Assembly: GCA_937894355.1 (NCBI GenBank)
Contig: CALCRD010000433.1
Location: forward strand, 1 to 22,379
Reading direction: 5' to 3'
Source of the DNA: an uncultured Bacillus sp.
Lineage (GTDB): Bacteria; Bacillota; Bacilli; Bacillales; Cytobacillaceae
Length of the DNA stretch: 22,379 bases
How positions within the stretch are numbered: position 1 is the stretch's first letter; the number at the start of each line of letters is the position of its first letter. The position numbers were made by a program, and so were the translations under genes. Under the pieces are notes generated by a model that was not told the origin of the DNA, searched no databases, and saw only the letters and a list, made by a program, of their open reading frames with translations. Below, one piece after another: positions 6,505 to 13,900 of the stretch.

Positions 6505-7464
6505 TCATTCACAAACAATTACCTGGCGAACAAACATCCCTTTTTTAATACTACACCGGTCCACAATCACAAATCCGGCGTCCATGAGAATGGCGTCGAC
6601 CGGTTCTATCGTTACAACTACTAACTTCTTAGTAAATCTACGGGCACTTTGAAGCATCGCAAATTTCTCTTCGTAGGTTATTACCGAACACAAATTGTAG
6701 GGCATATCAATAATGGCCACATCGTAATGATCTGTTATCTTGCGAATATCCATCAAAGCAACCTTACCATTCAAGCCAAAATGAGCGAGATTCTTTCGTG
6801 CACCAGTAGTGGCAAGAGGGTTAATATCGCTACCAACGATTGTCATACCCATCGAAAGCCCTTCAATCAAAACCGTTCCAATTCCACAGCAAGGATCAAT
6901 TGCTTTTATCCCCTCTGGATTTGGCACAGCAATATTCGCTACTGCTCTTGCCACCCGTGTGCTGAGGGCCGTAGAGTAATTTTGCGGCTTCTGTTGGTGG
7001 CGGAACCAAACCGGCTCATTCTCGAAATATTCTCCGAAAACCCAGCGACCGTTTACGTACATAATACCAAACACTACCTCAGGATGAACTAGGTCAGCTT
7101 TTCCAGAGATTTGTAAACCAATTTCCCGCTCAATCTTTTTCCGTTCGTTAAAAGTGATCTTTTCAGATTTAGCTCTATCACTATTTTTAACAAAAATGAC
7201 TTTGAAAGTAGAATCCATTTCTGGAAAAGACTTTTTTAATTGTTCGATTATATCGTGTAATTCAGCCCCTTGGTAAATCACATCAATCCGATTTTTCATG
7301 AACGGGCTACGGCTGGGATTAATTTCCAATGCACTTTCCAAAATGCTAGATTGGGACTCCTCACCAAAAAACGAGCGCATCTCCAAAGCACATAAAGAAA
7401 CCTCTTCCTCAGCACATAAATAATTGTAAATATAGGTTTGTGTCCCTTGATTATCGTCCTTCAA
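6505..7464 (-). CDS. TRM11-like SAM-dependent RNA methyltransferase
   Basis: The product has 319 residues. The C-terminal half is a class I Rossmann methyltransferase: motif I DPCCGIGT at residues 190-197 (SAM loop), the acidic residue in GSDINP at 211-216, and a motif IV DMPY at 253-256 in place of the usual N/DPPY of amino-methylating enzymes. The middle part (HPEVVFGIMYVNGRWVFGEY, about 127-146) resembles the junction after a THUMP-like RNA-binding domain, and KPQNYSTALSTRVARA matches the TRM11/UPF0020 linker. Methylation of a guanine in tRNA or rRNA is likely; the target is not known. The TTG start has an AAGGGATG stretch upstream. It lies 35 bases after the MFS exporter gene and is probably co-transcribed. 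Confidence 0.75.
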   Translation of the reverse strand: MKDDNQGTQTYIYNYLCAEEEVSLCALEMRSFFGEESQSSILESALEINPSRSPFMKNRIDVIYQGAELHDIIEQLKKSFPEMDSTFKVIFVKNSDRAKSEKITFNERKKIEREIGLQISGKADLVHPEVVFGIMYVNGRWVFGEYFENEPVWFRHQQKPQNYSTALSTRVARAVANIAVPNPEGIKAIDPCCGIGTVLIEGLSMGMTIVGSDINPLATTGARKNLAHFGLNGKVALMDIRKITDHYDVAIIDMPYNLCSVITYEEKFAMLQSARRFTKKLVVVTIEPVDAILMDAGFVIVDRCSIKKGMFVRQVIVCE

Positions 7465-7499
7465 CTAGGTTCATCCCTTCGCCGTTCCTGTTAAACATT

Positions 7500-8873
7500 C
7501 TAATGTGTAGCAAGTGCCGCCTTTTTTTTAAAAAGTAAAATTGCTGTTACTGCCAATGAACATATGGCTAGTACTAATAACAAGGTAAATACGTTATGCA
7601 AACTTGATTCTAATGCGGGACCTGCCAGCTTTTCACTTAACCATAAACCTGATACAGCAATTCCGATTACTTGTCCCAAGTTTTTCATTAAATTATTCGA
7701 TCCCATTGCAGCTCCCCGCATATTCCAATCTACTGCCGATTGGACAGCAACAGTAAATGCAGTGAATGCTAAACCGAAACCAAACCCAATTAATGCGGTG
7801 ACAAGCATCATCCATGGCAAAGTAGTTCCAATTTGGAAAAGTGTCAAACCAATAGAACCACCTATGATCACCAATGTGCCGATAATGGTGATTCTAGCGA
7901 TTGATTTCGTAGCCATCCATCTTCCAGCAAGAATAGCCCCGAATGGCCAGGTTAATGACATTGGCATCATGGCAATACCCGAGTAAGTTGCATTTAAATT
8001 TGTTACCCCTTGCACCCATAAAGGAATATAAAAGGTGATTGTTACTAGGATAAAGCCCAATAAAAATCCAGCAATATTGGAAATAGTTATGAAGCTATTT
8101 TTAAATAAAGAGAGTGGCAGCATCGGTTCTTTTCCTTTTGCCTCAATCCAAATGAATAAACCAGCACCCACAAAAGCCACCAAAAACAACAGGGTAATGT
8201 TATTGGTTATTTGCTTATATTCTTTTAATAGTGTTAGAGCATATAAAAAGGCACTCATGGATACTGCAAATGTGAGAATACCAGCATAATCAATGATTTG
8301 CTTTTTCTTTTCTATTTGTTCTTGTAAAGAGGAATTTAATAGAAGCAACGCAATAATTCCAAACGGTAGATTCATAAAGAAAATCCAATTCCACGAGATT
8401 GTATCGACGATAAAACCGCCAGCAAGTGGACCGATAATCCCGGCAATCCCCCATACACTGCTAATCCACCCTTGGATTTTTGCTCGCATTTTAAATTCAA
8501 AAACATCGCCTATGATCGTAAACGGTATCGTGGTTAGTGCTCCTGCACCAATACCTTGAATCAAACGGAAAAGAACAAGCTGACTCATCGTTTCTGAAAG
8601 TCCGGAGGCCGTTGAGCCGACTAGAAAAACAAGCGTTCCGATTATAAACATTAGCTTTCTTCCGAATAAATCTGCTAGTTTACCGAATACGGGTGTGCTA
8701 ATTACCATTGCTAGTAAGTATACAGAAATTACCCATGTATATAATTTACTTCCACCTAAGTCCGCAACAATTTTGGGCATGGCCGTACTAACGATTGTTC
8801 CTTCGATTGCTGTTAAAAAGGTGGCGATCAATAATGCTATGACTACGGATTTTCGTTTAGAATCTATTTTCAA
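7500..8873 (-). CDS. MFS drug exporter, DHA2 (EmrB/QacA) family
   Basis: The product has 457 residues and about 14 predicted membrane helices. Family signatures are clear: motif A GKLADLFGRKLMF at residues 64-76, the LFRLIQGIGAGAL segment with the Arg of motif B, motif C GIAGIIGPLAGG at 142-153, which marks antiporters, and the DHA2-typical WNWIFFMNLPFG at 161-172. Such proteins expel hydrophobic or cationic compounds in exchange for protons. The TTG start has an AGGAG ribosome binding site. The methyltransferase gene follows at 35 bases. No dedicated regulator is adjacent, so the substrate cannot be predicted. Confidence 0.88.
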   Translation of the reverse strand: MKIDSKRKSVVIALLIATFLTAIEGTIVSTAMPKIVADLGGSKLYTWVISVYLLAMVISTPVFGKLADLFGRKLMFIIGTLVFLVGSTASGLSETMSQLVLFRLIQGIGAGALTTIPFTIIGDVFEFKMRAKIQGWISSVWGIAGIIGPLAGGFIVDTISWNWIFFMNLPFGIIALLLLNSSLQEQIEKKKQIIDYAGILTFAVSMSAFLYALTLLKEYKQITNNITLLFLVAFVGAGLFIWIEAKGKEPMLPLSLFKNSFITISNIAGFLLGFILVTITFYIPLWVQGVTNLNATYSGIAMMPMSLTWPFGAILAGRWMATKSIARITIIGTLVIIGGSIGLTLFQIGTTLPWMMLVTALIGFGFGLAFTAFTVAVQSAVDWNMRGAAMGSNNLMKNLGQVIGIAVSGLWLSEKLAGPALESSLHNVFTLLLVLAICSLAVTAILLFKKKAALATH

Positions 8874-8984
8874 CTTTCCTGCTCCTCTTGTTCTATTTTG
8901 GCAGCTAAATTTAGTATCAAGAAATTTATCTTAACATATTCTTTTACTACTATAAATGAATCTACTTTTTAAAAATTAATTCCA

Positions 8985-9032
8985 TAAAAAAAGTGCTAGA
9001 TTCAGTTAATTTTCTCAGATGAATCTAGCACC
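8985..9032 (-). terminator. Terminator of the lysine ABC transporter operon
   Basis: On the minus strand GTGCTAGATTCA and TGAATCTAGCAC form a 12-bp stem followed by seven T. It lies 34 bases after the ATPase stop and separates the operon from the exporter gene. Confidence 0.85.
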
Positions 9033-9065
9033 TTCCCGATTGAAACGGATACACGATTAATTTGG

Positions 9066-9806
9066 TTAGAGCTGTTTTAAAGTCCGTTTTAAAAATTCCT
9101 TTGTCCGTTCCTCCGTTGGATTGTTGAAAATTTGCTCAGGACTTCCTTCTTCGGCAATAACTCCGTTGTCCATAAATACGACCCGATCAGCAACCTCTCT
9201 GGCAAATTCCATTTCATGAGTAACAATTAACATGGTAAGTCCCGACTCTGCAAGTACTTTCATTACTTTAAGAACATCACCTACCATCTCTGGATCTAGT
9301 GCTGATGTTGGTTCATCAAACAACATCACATCCGGCTCCATCGAAAGCGCCCGAGCAATTGCCACACGTTGCTTTTGACCACCTGATAAATGTTTTGGTT
9401 TTGCATTAACAAACCGCGACATCCCCACAACATTCAAATATTTCATCGCTACTTTTTCGGCCTCTTGTTTGGAACGCTTTAACACATTTATTTGCCCCAC
9501 AACACAATTGTTCAAGACATTATGATTATTAAACAAGTTAAATTGTTGAAATACCATTCCAAGCTTTTTACGGTATTCGTAAATATCATGTTTGTCATCT
9601 AGGATATTTTCACCTTGATAAATAATGTTTCCACCACTAGGTTTTTCTAATAGATTCACACAACGAAGGAGAGTTGATTTACCAGATCCTGACGAACCGA
9701 TAATACAGACTACTTCTCCTTTTTCCACAGAAAAATTTATGTCTTTTAAAACTTCATGAGTGCCAAAAGATTTACTTAAATGCTGTATATCTATGATTTT
9801 TTTCAT
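9066..9806 (-). CDS. Polar amino-acid ABC transporter ATPase (probable lysine importer)
   Basis: The product has 246 residues with all ABC motifs: Walker A GSSGSGKST, the Q-loop in MVFQQFNLF, the signature LSGGQKQR, Walker B VMLFDEPTSALD and the H-loop THEME. Length and sequence match the GlnQ/ArtP type of ATPase that powers polar amino-acid importers. The ATG at 9806 is chosen for its GGAGGGG ribosome binding site; the open frame reaches back to 9842, where it would overlap the permease. It is the last gene of a receptor-permease-ATPase operon. Substrate assignment to lysine rests on the riboswitch upstream. Confidence 0.92.
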   Translation of the reverse strand: MKKIIDIQHLSKSFGTHEVLKDINFSVEKGEVVCIIGSSGSGKSTLLRCVNLLEKPSGGNIIYQGENILDDKHDIYEYRKKLGMVFQQFNLFNNHNVLNNCVVGQINVLKRSKQEAEKVAMKYLNVVGMSRFVNAKPKHLSGGQKQRVAIARALSMEPDVMLFDEPTSALDPEMVGDVLKVMKVLAESGLTMLIVTHEMEFAREVADRVVFMDNGVIAEEGSPEQIFNNPTEERTKEFLKRTLKQL

Positions 9807-9825
9807 TCTATCCCCTCCTTCGTTA

Positions 9826-10605
9826 TCATTTATTTCCATCACTATTTTTTAACCTTCGCAACATCTCTTCCGGGGTTTCTACTTGCATTTGATTACCACT
9901 CATAATGTAATTATCCGGGCCATCTAATTTTCTTTCGATAAAGCGTAGAATTCTGGTTACTGTGAAGGTCATGATGAAATAGAGAATACAGGCCACGAAA
10001 AATGATTCGAAATACCGGAAGTTATTGCCGGCAACTGACTTAGTTTGAAAATATAATTCTGATACAGAAATGACGTTTAGAACTGATGTGTCTTTAATAT
10101 TTATCACGAATTCATTCCCTGTCGCTGGTAAAATATTACGAATGACTTGGGGTAAAATGATATTTTTCATCGTTTGAAAATGATTCATACCGATAGCCTG
10201 TGCTGCTTCAAATTGTCCCTTATCAATCGAAACAATCCCACCACGAACAATTTCCGCCATATATGCACCAGTATTAATCGATACGATAAAAACAGCTGCA
10301 TACAATCGGTCCATATCAAAACCAAATGCTAAGGCAGAACCATAAAAAATTACCATAGCTTGTACAATCATCGGTGTTCCACGGAAAAATTCAATATAAA
10401 TGGATAAAATGGCATTAATAACTTTTAGTATAGCTCTTTTTAAACCTCGTTCAGGCTTGGGAATCGTTCGGATAACTCCAATTAACAAACCAATGATTGA
10501 GCCTAAAATTGTACCAGTTATCGAAATTAATAGAGTAATACCAGCTCCACGAAGGAACATTGGCCAATTTTCCACAATGATTTTTACTACCCACTCAAAA
10601 CTCAT
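9826..10605 (-). CDS. Polar amino-acid ABC transporter permease (probable lysine importer)
   Basis: The product has 259 residues. It has about five membrane helices and the HisMQ-type permease pattern, with FFRGTPMIVQ in the middle and the EAA cytoplasmic loop EAAQAIGMNHFQTMKNIILP that docks on the ATPase. The start MSFEW is preceded by AGGAGGAG; the frame is open 14 codons further but without a binding site. Only one permease gene is present, so it probably works as a homodimer. The gene lies 59 bases after the receptor gene and 19 bases before the ATPase gene. Confidence 0.92.
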   Translation of the reverse strand: MSFEWVVKIIVENWPMFLRGAGITLLISITGTILGSIIGLLIGVIRTIPKPERGLKRAILKVINAILSIYIEFFRGTPMIVQAMVIFYGSALAFGFDMDRLYAAVFIVSINTGAYMAEIVRGGIVSIDKGQFEAAQAIGMNHFQTMKNIILPQVIRNILPATGNEFVINIKDTSVLNVISVSELYFQTKSVAGNNFRYFESFFVACILYFIMTFTVTRILRFIERKLDGPDNYIMSGNQMQVETPEEMLRRLKNSDGNK

Positions 10606-10664
10606 CGTTCTCCTCCTAAAATTAGGAAACCGAATGCCTGGTAGCACCCGGTTTCAAATTCTCT

Positions 10665-11513
10665 TTATTCCGCAGCTGGTTGATTTTTAATAGCCTGATC
10701 CATGATACTTTGACGTTCGTCTTCAGATATTCCTGCTAAGATTTCATTTATTTTTTCAGTTAATTTACTACCCTTTTGAAGTCCAACAGCTATGGCTGTA
10801 TCGTCATCTGATGTTTCAAAGCCATCTGAAAATTCGACCATGGCAAAGTTATCATTTGCAGATGAAGCACTAACCCCTTCAGGTCGTTCCGAAACATAAC
10901 CGTCAATAACGCCTGATTCAAGAGCTACCCGCATAGCCGGGAAGTTGTCCATTGCTGGCTCCTGTTTTACACCTTTAATTTGACCGATTACTGAATAGTG
11001 GAATGTATTTAATTGGGCAGAAATTTTGGCCCCTTTGAAATCTTGGATGGATTTAGCATTTTCGTACTTGCCACCTTTTTTTACGACCATAACTAAATCT
11101 GATTTATAGTAGTTTTCAGAGAAATCAATCGCCTTCTTACGCTCAGCAGTTGGTGACATTCCAGCGATAATGGCATCGATTTTTCCAGAGGTTAACGCTG
11201 GCACAAGACCATCCCATTCAGTTTTAACAATTACCAGTTCTTTTCCTAAACCGTCGGCAATCTTTTTGGCTATTTCGACATCATAGCCACCAGCATACTC
11301 AGCATTCCCATCAATTTTGACCCCATCATTGGAATCACCCATTTGCGTCCAGTTGAATGGAGCATATCCGGCTTCAAGCCCTACTTTAAATGTCTCATTT
11401 TCCTTTGCCGAGGTGTCATTTTTATTTCCTGAATTGCTATTTGTTCCACAACCTGTTAATAGAATCATAGCTACAAGTGACATAGCTATAAACAACGCTA
11501 CTTTTCTTCTCAT
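10665..11513 (-). CDS. Amino-acid-binding lipoprotein (probable lysine receptor)
   Basis: The product has 282 residues. A lipoprotein signal peptide (MRRKVALFIAMSLVAMILLT) ends in the lipobox LTGC, with Cys22 as the lipidated residue, followed by a Ser/Asn linker. The mature part is a family 3 periplasmic-binding fold: FKVGLEAGYAPF, then GYDVEIAKKIADGLGK, then DAIIAGMSPTAERKKAIDFS, and a ligand-binding SERPEG loop. The family binds polar or basic amino acids. As first gene after a lysine riboswitch, it is most simply a lysine receptor. The ATG follows a GAGGGAGAG ribosome binding site. Confidence 0.9.
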   Translation of the reverse strand: MRRKVALFIAMSLVAMILLTGCGTNSNSGNKNDTSAKENETFKVGLEAGYAPFNWTQMGDSNDGVKIDGNAEYAGGYDVEIAKKIADGLGKELVIVKTEWDGLVPALTSGKIDAIIAGMSPTAERKKAIDFSENYYKSDLVMVVKKGGKYENAKSIQDFKGAKISAQLNTFHYSVIGQIKGVKQEPAMDNFPAMRVALESGVIDGYVSERPEGVSASSANDNFAMVEFSDGFETSDDDTAIAVGLQKGSKLTEKINEILAGISEDERQSIMDQAIKNQPAAE

Positions 11514-11629
11514 AATTGGTTCTCTCCCTCTTTTTGTTAATAATTAATTTGTATTCTGTAACTATAAATCCATTCATCTTCATTTCTTGCATTTAATACT
11601 ATCTAATCCAGTTCACTATTTCGCCATAC

Positions 11630-11658
11630 AAAAAAGGACCTGAGATGAACTCAGGTCC
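11630..11658 (-). terminator. Riboswitch-controlled terminator
   Basis: On the minus strand GGACCTGAG and CTCAGGTCC form a 9-bp stem with a TTCAT loop, followed by six T. It lies between the lysine aptamer and the receptor gene, about 117 bases before its start, as expected for an expression platform. Confidence 0.9.
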
Positions 11659-11699
11659 TAGTTTTATTAGGCGCCCTAAATCCCTCTTCTTTTCTCAAA

Positions 11700-11876
11700 T
11701 GAGATAGCACAACTCAATAAACAGGGATGTTTATTGAGACAGTCCTGCAGTTCTTAACTGCAGACCCAGCAAGTAATCCTGAGATATTACAAGCTTCGGC
11801 GACATTTCCTTCTCTTTAGCATCATTGCTTCTCAAACTCCACTAAAGACTGTTAAATATCGCGCCTCTACCTCACC
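11700..11876 (-). promoter_or_regulatory. Lysine riboswitch (L box) aptamer
   Basis: Read on the minus strand, the region has the conserved blocks of the lysine aptamer in order: GAGGTAGAGGCGCG, GAGAAGGAAATGTCGCCGAAG, TTGCTGGGTCTGCAG, a closed CTGCAG stem leading into GGACTGTC, a long hairpin, and GTGCTATCTC, which pairs with GAGGTAG to close P1. The family senses lysine and normally causes early termination when lysine is plentiful. The terminator at 11630-11658 fits this. The ABC importer downstream would therefore be made when lysine is scarce. Confidence 0.95.
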
Positions 11877-11914
11877 TGTAAAAGTGAGGTTTTATTAAAT
11901 TGTTATTTTAATAT

Positions 11915-11943
11915 ATCTTAAGGTAATCTATTATTTCTGTCAA
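11915..11943 (-). promoter_or_regulatory. Sigma-A promoter of the riboswitch/ABC operon
   Basis: On the minus strand a perfect TTGACA (11943-11938) and TAAGAT (11920-11915) are 17 bases apart. Transcription would begin near 11908, about 30 bases before the aptamer. Confidence 0.75.
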
Positions 11944-12047
11944 CCCAACAAAAGAAGAAAGGAGGGTTAAAGAATCGCGCCAAGCACCTTGGTCAACTCA
12001 CTACCAGCTGAAAGAAGTCCAAAAATAAGCGACCTTTTTCCGTCTAT

Positions 12048-12975
12048 TATCGCCCCGAGTAAACTATGCCACACCTAAACAAGCGATTCTCCCAACAACC
12101 CTACCCCCTCCTATTACCTATTTTTAGAATGACCACCAAGTTTTTTACCATTACAGCTTATTTCCCCAACCACCTAGTTATATGTACACGTCCAAAAAGG
12201 TTTTCTCTAAAAAATCCGTAATTGATCTTTAAAACTACTTAAAAGGACTCACTTTTTTACTCTGTTATGACAATTTATGCCGCATACCCGATCTGGGTAA
12301 CACGATTTTGCTCATTTTTAGCCGAAGTCTTTGGGAAAAGCCGGCGATAGAGATTTTATCGCCGATTTTTCCCCGTTTATCGCCGATTATTTTAGATTTA
12401 TCGCCGATTTTTCACAGTTTATCGCCGATTATTTAACTTTTATCGCCCCAAGTGAACAAAGTCACACCTAAACAAGCGATTTACCGCACTACCTCAAACC
12501 ATTAAATTACCTATTTTTAGAATGACCACCAAATTTTTTACCATTACTGCTTATTTCCCCGACTACCGAGTTATAAGTACACGTCCAAAAAGGTTTTCTC
12601 TAAAAAATCCGTAATTGATCTTTAAAACTACTTAAAAGGACTCACTTTTTTACTCTGTTATGACAATTTATGCCGCATACCCGATCTGGGTAACACGATT
12701 TTGCTCATTTTTAGCCGAAGTCTTTGGGAAAAGCCGGCGATAGAGATTTTATCGCCGATTTTTCCCCGTTTATCGCCGATTATTTTAGATTTATCGCCGA
12801 TTTTTCACAGTTTATCGCCGATTATTTAACTTTTATCGCCCCAAGTGAACAAAGTCACACCTAAACAAGCGATTTACCGCACTACCTCAAACCATTAAAT
12901 TACCTATTTTTAGAATGACCACCAATTTTTTTACCATTACAGGTTATTTCCCTGACCACCGAGTTATAAGTACAC
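12048..12975. repeat. 393-bp tandem repeat, about 2.4 copies, non-coding
   Basis: The unit at 12048-12440 recurs at 12441-12833 and partly at 12834-12975. About 340 consecutive bases (12187-12530 against 12580-12923) look identical by eye, while the outer ends (for example 12083-12110 and the segment before ACACGTCC) differ. That pattern points to a recent duplication of an older repeat. The unit holds no convincing gene; an AT-rich half is followed by a 21-bp period array. Together with the riboswitch region it makes up the 1.5-kb gene-free stretch 11514-13061. Positions 11944-12047 hold nothing recognised. Confidence 0.9.
12357..12447. repeat. 21-bp period array of TATCGCCGATT, five phased units
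   Basis: TATCGCC begins at 12357, 12378, 12399, 12420 and 12441, exactly 21 bases apart, the first four extended to TATCGCCGATT. Spacers are T-rich and vary. The array recurs 393 bases on, at 12750-12840. The 21-base phase equals two helical turns, so all copies face the same side of the DNA. Confidence 0.85.
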
Positions 12976-12987
12976 TGAAAAAACAGC

Positions 12988-13019
12988 AAAAAAAGACGCC
13001 TTCGAAATAGAAGGTCGCC
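12988..13019 (-). terminator. Terminator of the tnaA-ridA-permease-pdxK cluster
   Basis: On the minus strand GGCG-A-CCTTC pairs with GAAGG-CGTC (one bulged A), followed by seven T. It lies 43 bases after the pdxK stop. Confidence 0.75.
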
Positions 13020-13061
13020 TTGATTGAATGGAAGATTATATTTTTTAAATCAGTTGTCTGT

Positions 13062-13895
13062 TTAACCTTTTACTGACGTCACAACTGGTCGACCTTCAGG
13101 AAAATTATTGTATGCGCCGTGCATTACTGGACCAACAAATTCATTTAGTTTCCAGCCATGTTTAATTGCAGCAGCTACAAATTCTTTGGCATGAAATACA
13201 GCAGCAAAAACAGTTTGGCCATTTGCGATATTGGCAGTAACAGCGGCGGCAAAGGAACATCCTGCACCGTGATTGTAGGTTGTGTCTATTGTTTCTGTTT
13301 CTAGAAGGATAAATTCCACTCCATCATAGAACAGGTCAATAGCCTTATCATGTTGCAAAGCTTTACCACCTTTAATCACCACATTTTTTGCTCCAAGTTG
13401 AATGATTTTTTCAGCAGCTCTTTTCATGTCATCAACAGATTTGATTGAACCTAATTGAGATAGTTGCCCAGCTTCAAACAGGTTAGGTGTTGTCACTAAA
13501 GCTCTTGGTAAAAGAAGTTCCCGACAAGCATCCACCGTTTCTGGAAGAAGTACTTCATCTTCCCCTTTACATACCATTACTGGGTCTATCACAACATTTT
13601 GTAAATTGTATTTATCAATATATTTTGCTCCAAGCTCGACAATTTCTACAGAACCTAGCATTCCTGTTTTCATTGCATCTAATCCCACTGAGAATGCGCA
13701 TTCCAACTGGCCGCTAACCGCATCTATTTCGATAGGAAATACATTGTGTTTCCAGCTAGAATCTGGGTCCATGGCTACAATAGAAGTAAGTGCTGTCATT
13801 CCGTAGACGCCATGTTCCTGGAAGGTTTTCAAATCTGCTTGAATCCCGGCACCACCACTGGTGTCTGAACCTGCAAATGTCAACGTCTTTTTCAT
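13062..13895 (-). CDS. pdxK: Pyridoxal/pyridoxine kinase, Bacillus PdxK (ThiD-like) type
   Basis: The product has 277 residues of the ribokinase superfamily in its ThiD/PdxK branch. The N-terminal AGSDTSGGAGIQADLKTF, the central VVIDPVMVCKG, TPNLFEA and the anion-hole/catalytic motif HGAGCSF are all present. By recalled comparison it is closest to B. subtilis PdxK, sharing VYGMTALT, VAMDP, DAMKTGML and GAGC in place. That enzyme phosphorylates pyridoxal and related vitamers to PLP; HMP kinase activity of true ThiD is the alternative. The start has an AAGGAGG site inside the end of the permease gene, 5 bases upstream, so it is translationally coupled. In this cluster it would supply PLP for tryptophanase. 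Confidence 0.88.
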   Translation of the reverse strand: MKKTLTFAGSDTSGGAGIQADLKTFQEHGVYGMTALTSIVAMDPDSSWKHNVFPIEIDAVSGQLECAFSVGLDAMKTGMLGSVEIVELGAKYIDKYNLQNVVIDPVMVCKGEDEVLLPETVDACRELLLPRALVTTPNLFEAGQLSQLGSIKSVDDMKRAAEKIIQLGAKNVVIKGGKALQHDKAIDLFYDGVEFILLETETIDTTYNHGAGCSFAAAVTANIANGQTVFAAVFHAKEFVAAAIKHGWKLNEFVGPVMHGAYNNFPEGRPVVTSVKG

Positions 13896-13900
13896 TCTAT

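Noticed and set aside
11660..11672. An eighth copy of the GCGCCCGATTG hairpin family at AGGCGCCCTAA
   Set aside because: Only GCGCCC is shared, and the bases belong to the riboswitch expression platform.
12048..12975. CRISPR array
   Set aside because: The 21-base period leaves no room for spacers, the units differ from a repeat-spacer pattern, and no cas gene is present.
12048..12975. Insertion sequence or MITE as explanation of the 393-bp repeat
   Set aside because: No transposase, no terminal inverted repeats and no target-site duplication were seen; the copies are strictly head-to-tail.
13062..13895. Calling the kinase ThiD of thiamine synthesis
   Set aside because: Recalled comparison favours the B. 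subtilis PdxK type, no thiamine gene or TPP riboswitch is nearby, and the neighbour is a PLP enzyme.
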